A stretch of DNA of 64,000 nucleotides from an uncultured Chthonomonas sp. (GTDB taxonomy: Bacteria > Armatimonadota > Chthonomonadetes > Chthonomonadales > CAJBBX01): the NCBI GenBank assembly GCA_903885605.1, contig CAISJD010000137.1, forward strand, positions 1-64,000. Reading direction: 5' to 3'. The notes beneath the pieces were generated by a model. It was not told the DNA's origin and searched no databases. It was given only the letters and a program-made list of their open reading frames with translations. Positions within the stretch are counted from its first letter, which is position 1. Each line of letters begins with the position of its first letter. The translations under genes were made by a program, and so were the position numbers. Positions 44,836 to 55,500 of this stretch are shown here, one piece after another.

Positions 44836-47800
44836 ATGGCTTCTCTCGGCTCTACTGCGTCGCTGCGCCGCCGCGCGGCGGTCTTGTCCGCGATGCTCGC
44901 CCTGGCCGGCGCATCGGTATCAGTCGCCGGCGCGCAGACCGCCATGGCGTTCGGCTCGACCTACCGCGGCTTCATTGCGGCGCCCGCCACCCCGGGGGTC
45001 TACACCTTCACAGGAGCCCTGAACGACGTCGTCTTCCTCCGTGTCGCTCTGCCGCACGGAAGCGGCATCTGGCCGGGCCTCCGGGTCTTCGACCCCAACG
45101 GCGCCATGATCGTCAGCGCGTACAGCTCGCAGACCATCGACAAGGCCATCAACATCGACATGCCGGGCATCTACACCGTGCAGGTGTACGACGGCTTCAA
45201 CAACTCCCGCACCGGCGGGTACCTGGTCTATGCCCAACGCCTCAACAACCCCGGTAACGCGGCCGCGCTCTCATACGGCTCGACGGCCAACGGGCGCATC
45301 AACGTGACGACCGGCACGCCGAGCCTCTTCTCCACCTACACCGTGCAGGCCGCCGCCGGTGATACGCTCTTCGCTCGACTGGCCAGCCTCACGACCTCGG
45401 GCTTCTATCCGCGCATCTGGCTCTGCGCCCCGGACGGGACGATGCTGCTGAAGGCGGACGGCAACCCCACCGCCGAGCACCGGAAGACCGTGTCGGTCGC
45501 AGGGACCTACACCTACCTCGTCTGCGACTACTTCGCCGGCGAGGCGTTCGAGGGCGACTTCGCATTCGCTGCGCAACGGATCAACAACCCCGGCGGCGCG
45601 CTGGACCTCAACGTGGGCCACTACACCAATGCTGTGATCACGCCGTCGAGCGCCGGTAGCGCCAACCTGGTCTCCACCTATGTGTTTGAGGGCTCGGCCG
45701 GCGATGTCATCTATGCGCGCTGCGTCCACCCCTGGAGCGGCGCGGGCGACCTCTGGCCGGGAATGCAGCTCTATGGGCCGAACGGCGACCAGCTCTTTCT
45801 GCAGACCGGCAGCGTCATGGCTCAGGGCATCGCGACGTTGCCCTCGTCAGGCCGGCACGTGCTGCTCGTCCATGACGGATTCAACGGCCTACGAGGCGGC
45901 CGGCTCGGTTTCACGCTGCAGCGGATGAATGATCCGCAGAACGCCACGCCGTTGGCGCCCGGCGTGCAGGTCTCGCCCGGCCCGTCCATCGCGAGCATCG
46001 GCCAGGTCGATACCTACACGTTCAACGGCTCCATCGGCAACCTCGCCACGCTGACGGCCGCGCGGACCAGCGGCAGCCTCTGGCCCTGGGTGCGGGTCTT
46101 CCTGCCGCCGGCCGGCTGGTTTGACCCGGCCTCCTCGTCGGCCACCACCGTCTGGTCGCAGACCCTGGCCAACGCGGGCCGCTTCACCGTCCTTGTCTCC
46201 GACGGGTTCGACGGCACCTACGCCGGCTCCTACTCCATGCGGCTGGATCGCAGCGGCAGCCTCGTGCCCACGGCGCTGGCCGTGCCTGACGCCTCCGGCC
46301 CGGGCGGCTCCACGGTGAACCTGCAGGCGACGCTGACGCGCACCGACGTGGGACAGCCCGTGCCCGGCAAATCGGTGGCGTTCACGCTGGGCGGCACGGC
46401 CGTGGGCTCTGCCCAGACCAGCGTGGCCGGCGTCGCGACCCTGGCCACCGTCATCACCGGCGAGCAGGCCTCCCGCACCATCGGAGCCGCGGCGGCTGCC
46501 GACTACGACTTCGCGGCGGCCTCGGGCTCCGGCACGCTGACGCAGACCGCATCGGCATCGACGCTCACCATGCCCGACCGGAGCGGCCAGATCGGAGCCG
46601 CCGTCGCCCTCACCGCCACGCTCAAGCGCACCGCCGACGCCGCCCCTCTGGCCGGCAAGGCCGTGAGCTTCGTCTTCAACGGCACCGCCATCGGCGCCTG
46701 GAACACCAACGCCTCGGGCGTCGCCACGGCGGCCACTACCGTGCCGCCGACGCTCACCACGGGCGCCAAGCCCCTTGCCTCGGACTTCGGCGGCGACGCC
46801 CTCAACCTGTCGGCGCACGCTACCGCCACCTTCTCCGTTCTCAAGGCAGACACCACGGTCACCGTCCCGGCGGCGGCGGGCGTCATCGGCGCCTCGGTCA
46901 CGCTGGCGGCAACGCTCAATCGATCCTCCGACGGCGCCGCACTGGCCGGCCGCTCACTCGCCTTCTCGGTGGAGGGCGCCACGGTGGGCTCCGCCTTGAC
47001 CGCCGCCGACGGCCAGGCCCGCCTGCCCTACACCGTGCCGGCGGGCTCGGGACCCGGCGTCCGTACGCTGGGCGCGATCTTCGGCGGCGACGCCTCGCAC
47101 AACACAGGCAGCGGCTCGGGCAACCTGCAGGTCCGCGCCGCCAGCAACCTCTATGTGCCCGACCGGAGCGGTATCATCGGCGAGGCGACCTACCTCCGCG
47201 CCTACCTGCGCCGCAGCACCGACAGCGCCACGCTCCCCGGCCGAACCGTCGCCTTCTCCGTTGCGGGCGCCGACGTGGGAACGGCCGTCACCGACGCCTC
47301 GGGACAGGCGTCGCTGGCGTGGGTCATCACGGCGGGCGACGCCACGCGGACGCTGTCGGCCTCCTTCGCGGGCGACGACCTCTATACCGGCAGCGCCGGT
47401 TCCGCCACCCTCACCGCCCAGACCCTGGCGACCAAGGTGTATGTCGTCGACCGTACGCAGAAAATCCGGCAGTACACCGTCCTCAAGGCCTACCTCTACA
47501 CCCTGGCCAACGCGGTCATCCCGAACAAGCCGATCACGGTGAAGGTCGACGGCGCGCCGGTGGGCACGGGCAACACCAACGCCTCAGGCTATGTGCAGTT
47601 CGGCTATACCGTGCCGGAGGGCGGCGGTTCCGGCCTCCGGACCATCAGCGGCGCGTTCGCCGGCGATCCGGGCTACCTGGCCTCCAGCAATACCGGCAAG
47701 CTCACCGTGACCAAGGGCGCCCTCTACGTCTGGCCCTACATCCGCTCCGGCAAGCGCGGCGCCGACCACCCGCTGCGCGCCTACGTTCGGAGCCTGCCGG

Positions 47801-48012
47801 ACTACGTGATCCAGCCCGGCAAGAGCATCACCTTCAAGGTTAACGGTTCGGTGATCGGAACGGCTGTGGTGGCCGCTGACGGATGGGCCGCGGTGACGTG
47901 GGCCATCCCTGCCGGTGAGCCCACCGGCGCCCACACCGGCGCCGCCGAGTTCGCCGGCGATGCCTGGTACTCGGCGACCACGGCCACCAGCTCCTTCAAC
48001 GTGGTTCCGTAG
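44836..48012 (+). CDS. Large secreted repeat protein (PPC-like and Ig-like domains)
   Basis: This 1058-residue protein has a signal peptide (AVLSAMLALAGASVSVAGAQ). Four repeats of about 108 residues in the first 480 residues each end like YDGFNNSRTGGYLVYAQRLN or HDGFNGLRGGRLGFTLQRMN and resemble bacterial pre-peptidase (PPC) domains. About six Ig-like repeats of about 90 residues follow, with the pattern VPDRSGIIGEATYLRAYLRR, GKAVSFVFNGTAIG and FGGDA. No sorting motif or C-terminal anchor is visible. The ATG at 44836 has GGAGG 6 nt upstream. Likely surface or extracellular matrix protein. Confidence 0.75.
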   Translation: MASLGSTASLRRRAAVLSAMLALAGASVSVAGAQTAMAFGSTYRGFIAAPATPGVYTFTGALNDVVFLRVALPHGSGIWPGLRVFDPNGAMIVSAYSSQTIDKAINIDMPGIYTVQVYDGFNNSRTGGYLVYAQRLNNPGNAAALSYGSTANGRINVTTGTPSLFSTYTVQAAAGDTLFARLASLTTSGFYPRIWLCAPDGTMLLKADGNPTAEHRKTVSVAGTYTYLVCDYFAGEAFEGDFAFAAQRINNPGGALDLNVGHYTNAVITPSSAGSANLVSTYVFEGSAGDVIYARCVHPWSGAGDLWPGMQLYGPNGDQLFLQTGSVMAQGIATLPSSGRHVLLVHDGFNGLRGGRLGFTLQRMNDPQNATPLAPGVQVSPGPSIASIGQVDTYTFNGSIGNLATLTAARTSGSLWPWVRVFLPPAGWFDPASSSATTVWSQTLANAGRFTVLVSDGFDGTYAGSYSMRLDRSGSLVPTALAVPDASGPGGSTVNLQATLTRTDVGQPVPGKSVAFTLGGTAVGSAQTSVAGVATLATVITGEQASRTIGAAAAADYDFAAASGSGTLTQTASASTLTMPDRSGQIGAAVALTATLKRTADAAPLAGKAVSFVFNGTAIGAWNTNASGVATAATTVPPTLTTGAKPLASDFGGDALNLSAHATATFSVLKADTTVTVPAAAGVIGASVTLAATLNRSSDGAALAGRSLAFSVEGATVGSALTAADGQARLPYTVPAGSGPGVRTLGAIFGGDASHNTGSGSGNLQVRAASNLYVPDRSGIIGEATYLRAYLRRSTDSATLPGRTVAFSVAGADVGTAVTDASGQASLAWVITAGDATRTLSASFAGDDLYTGSAGSATLTAQTLATKVYVVDRTQKIRQYTVLKAYLYTLANAVIPNKPITVKVDGAPVGTGNTNASGYVQFGYTVPEGGGSGLRTISGAFAGDPGYLASSNTGKLTVTKGALYVWPYIRSGKRGADHPLRAYVRSLPDYVIQPGKSITFKVNGSVIGTAVVAADGWAAVTWAIPAGEPTGAHTGAAEFAGDAWYSATTATSSFNVVP

Positions 48013-48022
48013 GGCGCGGGCT

Positions 48023-48052
48023 CCGGGGCCGCCCCTCGTCGGGCGGCCCCGG
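48023..48052 (+). terminator. 12-bp perfect hairpin after repeat protein gene
   Basis: Arms 48023-48034 and 48041-48052 pair perfectly, starting 10 nt after the stop. No U-tract follows. Confidence 0.6.
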
Positions 48053-48149
48053 AACGCTGAGGTAGGCCGGCGGCGTATCTATCGCGTCCGTTCACACTCG
48101 GCGGGTGGCGCGGCCATAGGGTGTCGCCTCCCGCCTGCTGGGAGCCCCT

Positions 48150-49112
48150 ATGGTCGAAGTCGAAGCGCTCACGAAGTACTACGGCAACCACGTCGCCATC
48201 GAGGATGTCTCGTTCTCCGTCACCGAGGGTGAGATCCTGGGCTTCCTGGGCCCCAACGCCGCTGGAAAGACCACCACGATGCGGATCGTCACCGGCTTCA
48301 TGCCGCCGACCAGCGGCACAGCGCGCGTGGCAGGCTTCGACGTCGTGAGGCAGCCACAGGAGGCCCGGCGCCGGCTCGGCTACCTGCCCGAGCAGGTGCC
48401 GATGTATGACGACATGAGCGTCCGCGACTTCCTCACCTTCTGCGCCCGCGTTCGCGGCGTATCGGGCCCGGCCGTGGCGCAGCGAGTGCGGGCTGTCATG
48501 GAGGCCACCCAGATCGTCGAGCGCGCGGACTCCCTCATCCTCAAGCTCTCCAAGGGCTTCCGGCAGCGCGTGGGCATCGCTCAGGCCATGGTGCACGATC
48601 CCCCCATCCTGGTGCTGGACGAGCCCACGGTGGGGCTGGACCCGCGCCAGATCGTGGAGGTCCGCGAGATGATCCGCGGCCTGCGGGGCAGCCACACGGT
48701 CATCCTCAGCACGCATATCCTGCCCGAGGTGCAGATGCTGTGCGACCGCATCGTCATCATCAACGAAGGGCGCATCACGGCCGTCGATACCCCGGAGAAC
48801 CTGACGGCGCGCCTGCGAGGCAACCAGCAGGTGACACTGGTGGTGCGCGGCCCGGTGGACGCCGTGACGCAGGCGCTGGGCGCGACGCCCGGCGTGGCCT
48901 CGGTGCAGCATCAGCCGCTGGACGAGGGGGTCGGCCGCTACGACCTGGAGGCGCTTCCGGAGGCCGATATCCGCGAGCCCGTGGCCGCCTGCGTGGTGGG
49001 CGCAGGCTGGGGCCTGCGGGAGATGGGCAGCGTCGAGATGTCGCTGGAGGACGTCTACATCAAGCTCACGGCCGACGAACAGCCCGAGCCCGCGGAGGAG
49101 GAGGCGGCATGA
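48150..49112 (+). CDS. ABC transporter ATPase, Gld type
   Basis: This 320-residue ATPase has Walker A GPNAAGKTT (K40), signature LSKGFRQRVGIAQA, Walker B PILVLDEPT and switch His in LSTHILPEVQ. The C-terminal 90 residues are an accessory domain ending in an acidic tail. It pairs with the permease gene by a 4-nt ATGA overlap and with the GldG-like and DUF4340 genes downstream. This four-gene set is common in bacteria that do not glide; its substrate is unknown. GGGAG lies before the ATG. Confidence 0.9.
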   Translation: MVEVEALTKYYGNHVAIEDVSFSVTEGEILGFLGPNAAGKTTTMRIVTGFMPPTSGTARVAGFDVVRQPQEARRRLGYLPEQVPMYDDMSVRDFLTFCARVRGVSGPAVAQRVRAVMEATQIVERADSLILKLSKGFRQRVGIAQAMVHDPPILVLDEPTVGLDPRQIVEVREMIRGLRGSHTVILSTHILPEVQMLCDRIVIINEGRITAVDTPENLTARLRGNQQVTLVVRGPVDAVTQALGATPGVASVQHQPLDEGVGRYDLEALPEADIREPVAACVVGAGWGLREMGSVEMSLEDVYIKLTADEQPEPAEEEAA

Positions 49113-49816
49113 CAGCCATCCTCGCCATCGCCCGCCGCGAGTTGCGGGCCTACTTCGGATCGCCCATGGGCTGGGTCGTGCTGGCGGCGTTCCTGGCGGT
49201 GGGCGGCTACTTCTTCGTGGCCGGCGTCACCCTGGCGGGTTTCGGCGACCTGCGCGCCTGGTTCAGCAACGTCACGATCTACCTCATCATGCTCGCTCCG
49301 GCGCTGACCATGCGTCTGATCGCCGAGGAGCGCCAGCGCGGCACGATCGAGGTGCTGATGACCTCGCCGGTCACCGACACGCAGATGGTGCTGGGCAAGT
49401 TCCTGGCCGCGTGGGGCTTCTATGCCTTCATGCTCGCGCTGACGCTCCAGTACCCACTGGCGCTGACCCGGCTGGGAACGCCGGACCGTGGCCCGATCAT
49501 CGCCGGCTACCTCGGCCTGCTCCTCTTCGGCGGCGTCTTCCTGGCCGTGGGGCTGCTCATCTCGGCCATGACCAAGAGCCAGGTGGTGGCCTACGTGGGC
49601 ACGCTCTTCGTGCTGCTCTTCCTCTGGCTGCTGGTCTGGGCCTCCAACGGCGAGGCCTGGTGGCAGAAGCTGCTGGCCTACATCGCCGTCCCGACGCATC
49701 TCGAGTCGTTCGCCAAGGGGCTCATCGATACCCGTGACCTCTTCTTCTACCTCTCGTTCATCGGCGGCATGCTCTTCCTCTCGGTTCGAGCCGTGGCCGC
49801 CTGGAAGTGGAGGTAA
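49109..49816 (+). CDS. ABC transporter permease, Gld/ABC-2 type
   Basis: This 235-residue protein has about six transmembrane helices, starting MTAILAIARRELRAYFGSPM and with RLIAEERQRGTIEVLMTSPV, the amphipathic coupling segment typical of ABC-2 permeases. It overlaps the ATPase gene by 4 nt and precedes the GldG-like gene by 3 nt. It should form the membrane part of the same transporter or motor-like complex. Confidence 0.88.
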   Translation: MTAILAIARRELRAYFGSPMGWVVLAAFLAVGGYFFVAGVTLAGFGDLRAWFSNVTIYLIMLAPALTMRLIAEERQRGTIEVLMTSPVTDTQMVLGKFLAAWGFYAFMLALTLQYPLALTRLGTPDRGPIIAGYLGLLLFGGVFLAVGLLISAMTKSQVVAYVGTLFVLLFLWLLVWASNGEAWWQKLLAYIAVPTHLESFAKGLIDTRDLFFYLSFIGGMLFLSVRAVAAWKWR

Positions 49817-49819
49817 CCC

Positions 49820-51406
49820 ATGGCGCGCAGGGATCGCACCACAGAGATGTCGCGCCTTCAGTGGGTCGCCGCGCAGGCGGGATGGATGGCCGTCGTGGCG
49901 GCGCTGGGGACGCTCCTCTACTGGCTCTACCTCTCCAGCATGGCGGAGCCGCGCAACTGGATCGTGAACGCGGGCCTCGGCGCTTCGGTCGGGCTCACGG
50001 TGCTCTTCCTCTACGGGATGGGCGCCGCCATCGTCGCGGCCGTCCGGTCACCGGAGGGGCGGAGTTCGCTCCGGTCGGCGGCCCTGATCGCGGCGGTGCT
50101 GGCGGCCATCGGCATCGCCAACGTGATCGCGTACCGGCGGCACGTGCAGTGGGACATCACGGGCAACCGCCGCCTCACCCTGGCGCCCATGACGCAGCGC
50201 GTCCTGAAGGGGCTGAAGCAGCCCATCACGGCCACGGCCTACTACACCCGCAGCGCGCAGAAGCCCACCGAGGCGCGCCAGGCCCGCGAGGTCCGCGACC
50301 TGCTGGAGCAATACGCCGACCGATCGCCCAGCTTCCGGTTCAGCGTGGTGGACTACCTCCGCGAGCCGGACAAGTTCATCAGCGCCCAGGCCGGCGGAAT
50401 GCCGCCCATGGTGGTCTTCACCAACGCGGCGGGCGGGCGCGAGGAGGTGAAGGGAACCACCGAGAAGGACTTCACCGGGGCCGTACTAAAGCTGAGCCGC
50501 ACCGAGCGCAGGACGGTGGCCTTCACCACCGGCCACGGCGAGCTGAACCCGGAGAGCTACGAGCAGGACGCGGCCTCGCTGGTGCGCCAGGCCCTGGCCG
50601 AACAGCAGCACACCGTGACCACGCTCGACCTGATGGGCCGCGCGCGCGCCGTGCCCAAGGGCATCGACGTCCTCGTCATCGCGGGCCCGCGCATCGACTT
50701 CAAGCCGGACGAGGTGAAGGCCGTCAACGCCTACCTGGCCTCCGGCGGACGCGTGCTGCTCCTGCTTCGTGTGGGCGGCCCGGCGCTGCCGGGGATCACC
50801 GCCCCTCTCGGCCTCCGAGCCGGCGACAACGTCGTGGCGCAGCTGGTGGACTACGCGGGAATGCTGGCCGTCTCCAAGGAGGTGAACGTCCGCAAGTTCG
50901 AGGCCCACGACGTGAACCGCGGCCTGGCCAACGTCACCTTCCCGCTGGTGCGGACGCTGGACAGCGTCGTGCCCGCTCCCAAGGGCGTTGTGGTCACGCC
51001 GATCATCCGCTCGGGACCGGAGACGCTCACCAAGCCGCTGAAGCCCGGCCAGAGGAGCATCGACCTGCGCCCGGCGGACGCCGACAAGAAGGGGCCGTTC
51101 AACCTCGCCGTCGTGGCCGAGAACGCCGCCACCGGCAAGGGCCGCCTGCTGGTCGTGGGCTCCACCGAGTTCGCCGACGACATGATGGCCGGCGAGCCCA
51201 CCTCCAGCAACAGGTACCTCTTCACCAACGCGGTGAACTGGCTGGCCGAGGACGACGCCCTGGTGGACATCCCCCCGCGCGACGAGAAGCCGGACGAGCT
51301 CTACCTGAAGCCCGAGGAGACCGTGAAGGTCGTCATCTTCAACCTCCTGCTGCCGCCGCTGGCCTGCCTCCTCATGGCCGGCTACAGCTGGTGGAAGCGG
51401 CGCTGA
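49820..51406 (+). CDS. GldG-like ABC-associated membrane protein
   Basis: This 528-residue protein has three N-terminal transmembrane helices (about 15-110), a large outer domain of the PF09822 (ABC-type uncharacterised, GldG) type with AFTTGHGELNPESYEQDAAS, LVIAGPRIDFKPDEVKAVNA and GRVLLLLRVGG, and one C-terminal helix before a basic end (GYSWWKRR). The IFT/GldG-like domain is thought to bind extracytoplasmic partners. Spacing of 3 nt to the permease gene shows co-translation. Confidence 0.88.
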   Translation: MARRDRTTEMSRLQWVAAQAGWMAVVAALGTLLYWLYLSSMAEPRNWIVNAGLGASVGLTVLFLYGMGAAIVAAVRSPEGRSSLRSAALIAAVLAAIGIANVIAYRRHVQWDITGNRRLTLAPMTQRVLKGLKQPITATAYYTRSAQKPTEARQAREVRDLLEQYADRSPSFRFSVVDYLREPDKFISAQAGGMPPMVVFTNAAGGREEVKGTTEKDFTGAVLKLSRTERRTVAFTTGHGELNPESYEQDAASLVRQALAEQQHTVTTLDLMGRARAVPKGIDVLVIAGPRIDFKPDEVKAVNAYLASGGRVLLLLRVGGPALPGITAPLGLRAGDNVVAQLVDYAGMLAVSKEVNVRKFEAHDVNRGLANVTFPLVRTLDSVVPAPKGVVVTPIIRSGPETLTKPLKPGQRSIDLRPADADKKGPFNLAVVAENAATGKGRLLVVGSTEFADDMMAGEPTSSNRYLFTNAVNWLAEDDALVDIPPRDEKPDELYLKPEETVKVVIFNLLLPPLACLLMAGYSWWKRR

Positions 51407-51416
51407 TGGACCGGGC

Positions 51417-52349
51417 ATGGGCCGCGTGAGGATCAACAGCGCGTGGGCTTGGGCCGTCGTGGCCCTCCTCCTGGGAGGGTGGCTCTGGCTCGACCTGCGC
51501 CGACCCGTGATGGAGCCCGGCGAGGCGCCGAAGGTGGGCGCGGCGCTGGGCCTGCGGACCGAGGACGTGACGGCGCTCACCTACCGTTCGGCAACTCGGA
51601 CGCTGTCGCTGGCTCGCTCCGGCGACCGGTGGCGGCTCACGGAGCCCATCCAGGCGCCTGCCGACGCCGAAGCCGTGACGGCCCTCCTCGAGGAGCTGCT
51701 GGAGCAGCCGACGGAGATGCTCATCGAGAAGCCGACCAACCTCGCGCGTTACGGCCTGGCGACGCCCGACGGCGAGGCCACGCTGACCGCACCGGGGCAT
51801 CCGATCACGCTCCGCCTCGGCGGACCCGACCCGGGCAAGGGCGCGGTCTACGCGCAGGAGGCCGCCTCGGGACGCCTCCTGCTGCTCTCCAGCGGCGCGG
51901 CGGCCTCGGTGCGGACCAAGCCGGCGGCGGACCTCCGCTCCAGGAAGATGGTCGAAGCCGAGGTCGATCAGATCGTCGGCCTCTCGGTCGCCACGCCGAA
52001 GCTCCGCTGGAGCGTGCGCCGCACCGGCGAGGAGTGGAGCTACGCTACGCCGAGGGCCGGCAAGAAGCCGGACCGCTTCACGGTGGACGACATCCTGTTC
52101 GACACGGTGGCCACCGCGACGGGCGTGGCCGCCGAGCCGCCCGCCGACGCCGCGCGCTACGGCCTCCTGCGGCCCGACCTTCGCGTGGAGATCACCCTCA
52201 AGGGCGGCGGCACCGGGTGGCTGGAGGTCGGCGGCAAGGCGCCCGGCGGCGGCCGCTACGCCCGTGGGAGCGCCGGGGGCGGAGCCGTCTTCACCCTGGC
52301 CGCGGAGACCTTCCAGCGCCTCTCCAAGGACCCCGCCGCGGGCAAGTAG
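51417..52349 (+). CDS. DUF4340 protein of Gld-type ABC locus
   Basis: This 310-residue protein has one N-terminal transmembrane helix (AWAWAVVALLLGGWLWLDL) and a periplasmic DUF4340 repeat domain (about 45-300: DVTALTYRSATRTLSLARSG, NLARYGLATPDGEATLTA, DAARYGLLRPDLRVEITLKG). Members sit next to GldG-like genes in many phyla. GTG at 51426 is an alternative start. Its role is unknown; it probably completes the outer part of the ABC complex. Confidence 0.85.
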   Translation: MGRVRINSAWAWAVVALLLGGWLWLDLRRPVMEPGEAPKVGAALGLRTEDVTALTYRSATRTLSLARSGDRWRLTEPIQAPADAEAVTALLEELLEQPTEMLIEKPTNLARYGLATPDGEATLTAPGHPITLRLGGPDPGKGAVYAQEAASGRLLLLSSGAAASVRTKPAADLRSRKMVEAEVDQIVGLSVATPKLRWSVRRTGEEWSYATPRAGKKPDRFTVDDILFDTVATATGVAAEPPADAARYGLLRPDLRVEITLKGGGTGWLEVGGKAPGGGRYARGSAGGGAVFTLAAETFQRLSKDPAAGK

Positions 52350-52573
52350 CGCGTTTTCGTCGCTCGGAGTACCTGCGTACCCTCACCCCGGCCCCTCGCC
52401 TAGCCAAAGCGCCGCTCCAGAATCCTTAGCATGGCGTAATATTGTGTCGTGTGCTCGGTCTGGTGTGTTGCGTCTCACTGCCTCTAGGTCCGGCACGCAA
52501 CGTCGCAGAAACCCATGCAGATTCAGCTGCGACCTCGGCCAGATGCGCCGCAGGGCGCTTCAGGGGGAAAACA

Positions 52574-55500
52574 GTGCTACGCAAGTCTCTTCGAGCCATG
52601 GCGTTCATGGCCCTGTTCGCAATAACAGCCACCGTCTCGTTCGGGCAGTTGGTATCGGGCCTTCCCGACGCCGATCCCCGGAGCGGGCGTTTCGTTAACG
52701 TAACCCGCGGCCTCTCCAGCATCGGCGAGGACGGCGCGCACTTCGGCATCATCGCGGCCGGAGCCGACCAGGCGTTGCAGTTCGGCATCTTCGACGGCGA
52801 TCTCGGCGGTAAGTGGGATCCCATTCCCACCGGCGCGCCGGACCTTGTGCGCTTCGCGCTCTATGCCGACCCGCTGGCCGCAAAGAACACCGCTCCCGCC
52901 GACCTCGTCGGCGAGTGGTTCTCCACATCCATGCCGGACGACGCCTGGTTCGACGTCATCGTCAGCAACGTGCCTGCGGCCCTTAACCTCGGCACGGGCG
53001 AATACCGGTACAACCTGCGGGTCAGTTGGGTCACCACCGCGACCACCGGCGAGCAGAACAACTTCAAGCTCCGCACCGTCGGCTCCGTCTGCGCCACCGG
53101 GCGCTCCAGCTTCGGCTTCATCGGCTACGGCCCCACGGACCCGAACTCGAGCCTCTACCCGCGCTCGAAGTACTCCGGGGCCTGGAACTTCTACATGGAC
53201 GTCAACACCGTCCCGGCCGTGCTGAGCACCTGGAACGGCGACTTCGACCGGGCCGATGACGCCTCCGACCCGCACGTCCCCGCGTATCCGCCCTTCCCGT
53301 ATGCGGCCAGCACCCAGGCTGAGGGCGTACACCCCGGCCTTCCGGCCGACGACAGCGCCGTGCCCGGTTCCCTCACCATCTCGCCGGCCATCTACCACAA
53401 GCTGAGTAGCCCGGACCGCTCCTGGACCGTAACCGACAACAACCCCTCCGGCGACAAGGAGTGGGAGAGCGCCGCTATCGCCGCCGACCCCTCGGTGACC
53501 GGACCCGTCTTCGCCAATCCGGTGAACGTGGGCGACATCGACTGGAAGGTCCCCTCGCTGCCCACCGGCTACTACCGATGGGATATCATCGGCGCCGACG
53601 GCCGGAACACGCTCTTCCTCCATCCCGACTTCGACCTGTACGGCGCCTGCGAAGTGGGCGACACGGTCTGGGAGGATATGGACGGCGACGGTGTGCAGGA
53701 TCCCGGCGAGCCCGGCGTTCCCGGCGTCACCGTGGACCTCCTTGACGCGAGCCTGGCCGTCATCAAGACGACCACAACCGACGCGGCCGGCCAGTACGAG
53801 TTCGACAACCTCGATCCCGGCGCATACTCAGTTCGCATCCACCTGCCCTCGGGCTACGCCTTCACCGTCGTGAACCTGGTGGCCGACATCGAGGCCCGCA
53901 GCCATGCCGACGCCGGTGGCTTCACCGAGGCCGTTACACTGAAGCCCGGTCAGTCGGTCTACTACCTCGACGGCGGCCTTGTGCGGCCCGCATCCATCGG
54001 CGACCGCGTCTGGCTCGACAATAACCGCGACGGCCTGCAGACTGCCGGCGAACCCGGCGTGGCCGGCGTCCCGGTGGACCTGCTTGACGCGGGCGGCTCG
54101 GTAATCGCCTCGACGACCACCACCGGGTCCGGCGGCTACCTCTTCGACGGACTGGGTATCGGCACTTACTCGGTGAAGTTCGGCCTGCCTGCCGCACACC
54201 ATCGCACCCTGGCGCTTGTCGGTTCCGATCGCGCCGTCGACAGCGATGCCGATGCGACGACGGGCGTCTCGGCCAGTGTCAACCTCCTCTCCGGCGACAA
54301 CGTCACGACCGTGGACGCGGGCCTCTTCACCCATGCCCGCATCGGCGACTTTGTCTGGGAGGACCTGAACGGCAACGGCCTGCAGGAGGCCGGTGAGCCG
54401 GGCGTCAACGGCGTGACGGTGCAGATCGTCAAGGACGGCGTGCCCGGAGCGACCACCACCACCAACGGCGTCGGCTTCTATAGCTTCGAAGACCTGACGC
54501 CCGGCAGCTACTCCGTGATCGTCACGCTTCCGGCCGGAGCCCTCTTCACAGCGGCGTATGTCGGTGGCGACCCCACCGTCCAGAGCCATGTCGACATCAA
54601 CGGCGCCACCGAGACGGTGACCGTGGCGGCCGGGCAGGCCGTGCTGACGCTGGACGCCGGCATCATCCGTCCCGCGGCCATCGGCGACCGCGTCTGGCTT
54701 GACCTGAACGGCAACGGCATCCAGGATGCCGGCGAGGTGGGCCTGGCCGGCGTGACCGTCCGCCTGCTCGACGGCGCCGGCCAGACCATCGACCAGACGA
54801 CCACCGATGCGAGCGGCTACTACCGCTTCACCGGCCTCAAGCCCGGCGTCTACAGCGTCGTGGTGGACGTGCCGGCCGGCTACATCGTATCGCCCAGGAA
54901 CAGCGGCGGCGTGGCAGTCGATAGCGACATCACGGCCGGCACCGGCGCCACCGGCGTCGTAACACTGGCCTCGGGCGACACCAACCTGACGCTGGACGCA
55001 GGCCTTTTCCAGACCGCCTCGCTGGGCGACTTCGCCTGGCTGGACGCCAACGGCAACGGCATCCAGGACGCCGGCGAGCTGCCCGCCGCAGGCGTCGCCG
55101 TCACGCTGCTCACCACCGCCGGCGCGCCGCTTCAGACGCAGGCCACCAGCGGAACGGGCTCCTACCTCTTCACCGACCTGGCGCCCGGGTCCTACAAGGT
55201 TCGCTTCGGAACGGTGGCCGGCTACACGTTCACCCTCGCACTCCAGGGAGGCAATCCCGCCCTGGATAGCGACGTGACATCGGCCACGCTGGGCGAGACC
55301 GGCGGCGTCACGCTGGCGTCGGGCGAGACCAACCGCACGATCGACGCGGGTTACCGCATCATCCCGCCGACCGGCTCATTCACCACCTACACCCAGGGCG
55401 GGTGGGGCGCACAGCCCAACGGCAGCAACCCTGGCGCTCTGCTTGCGGCGAAGTTCAGCACGGTCTATCCGTCAGGCTCCGTGACCATCGGCGGCATCAA

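Noticed and set aside
52442-52573. Upstream extension of the SdrD-B protein
   Set aside because: The added residues contain no signal peptide and no Shine-Dalgarno, whereas GTG 52574 has a G-rich site and starts a normal signal peptide.
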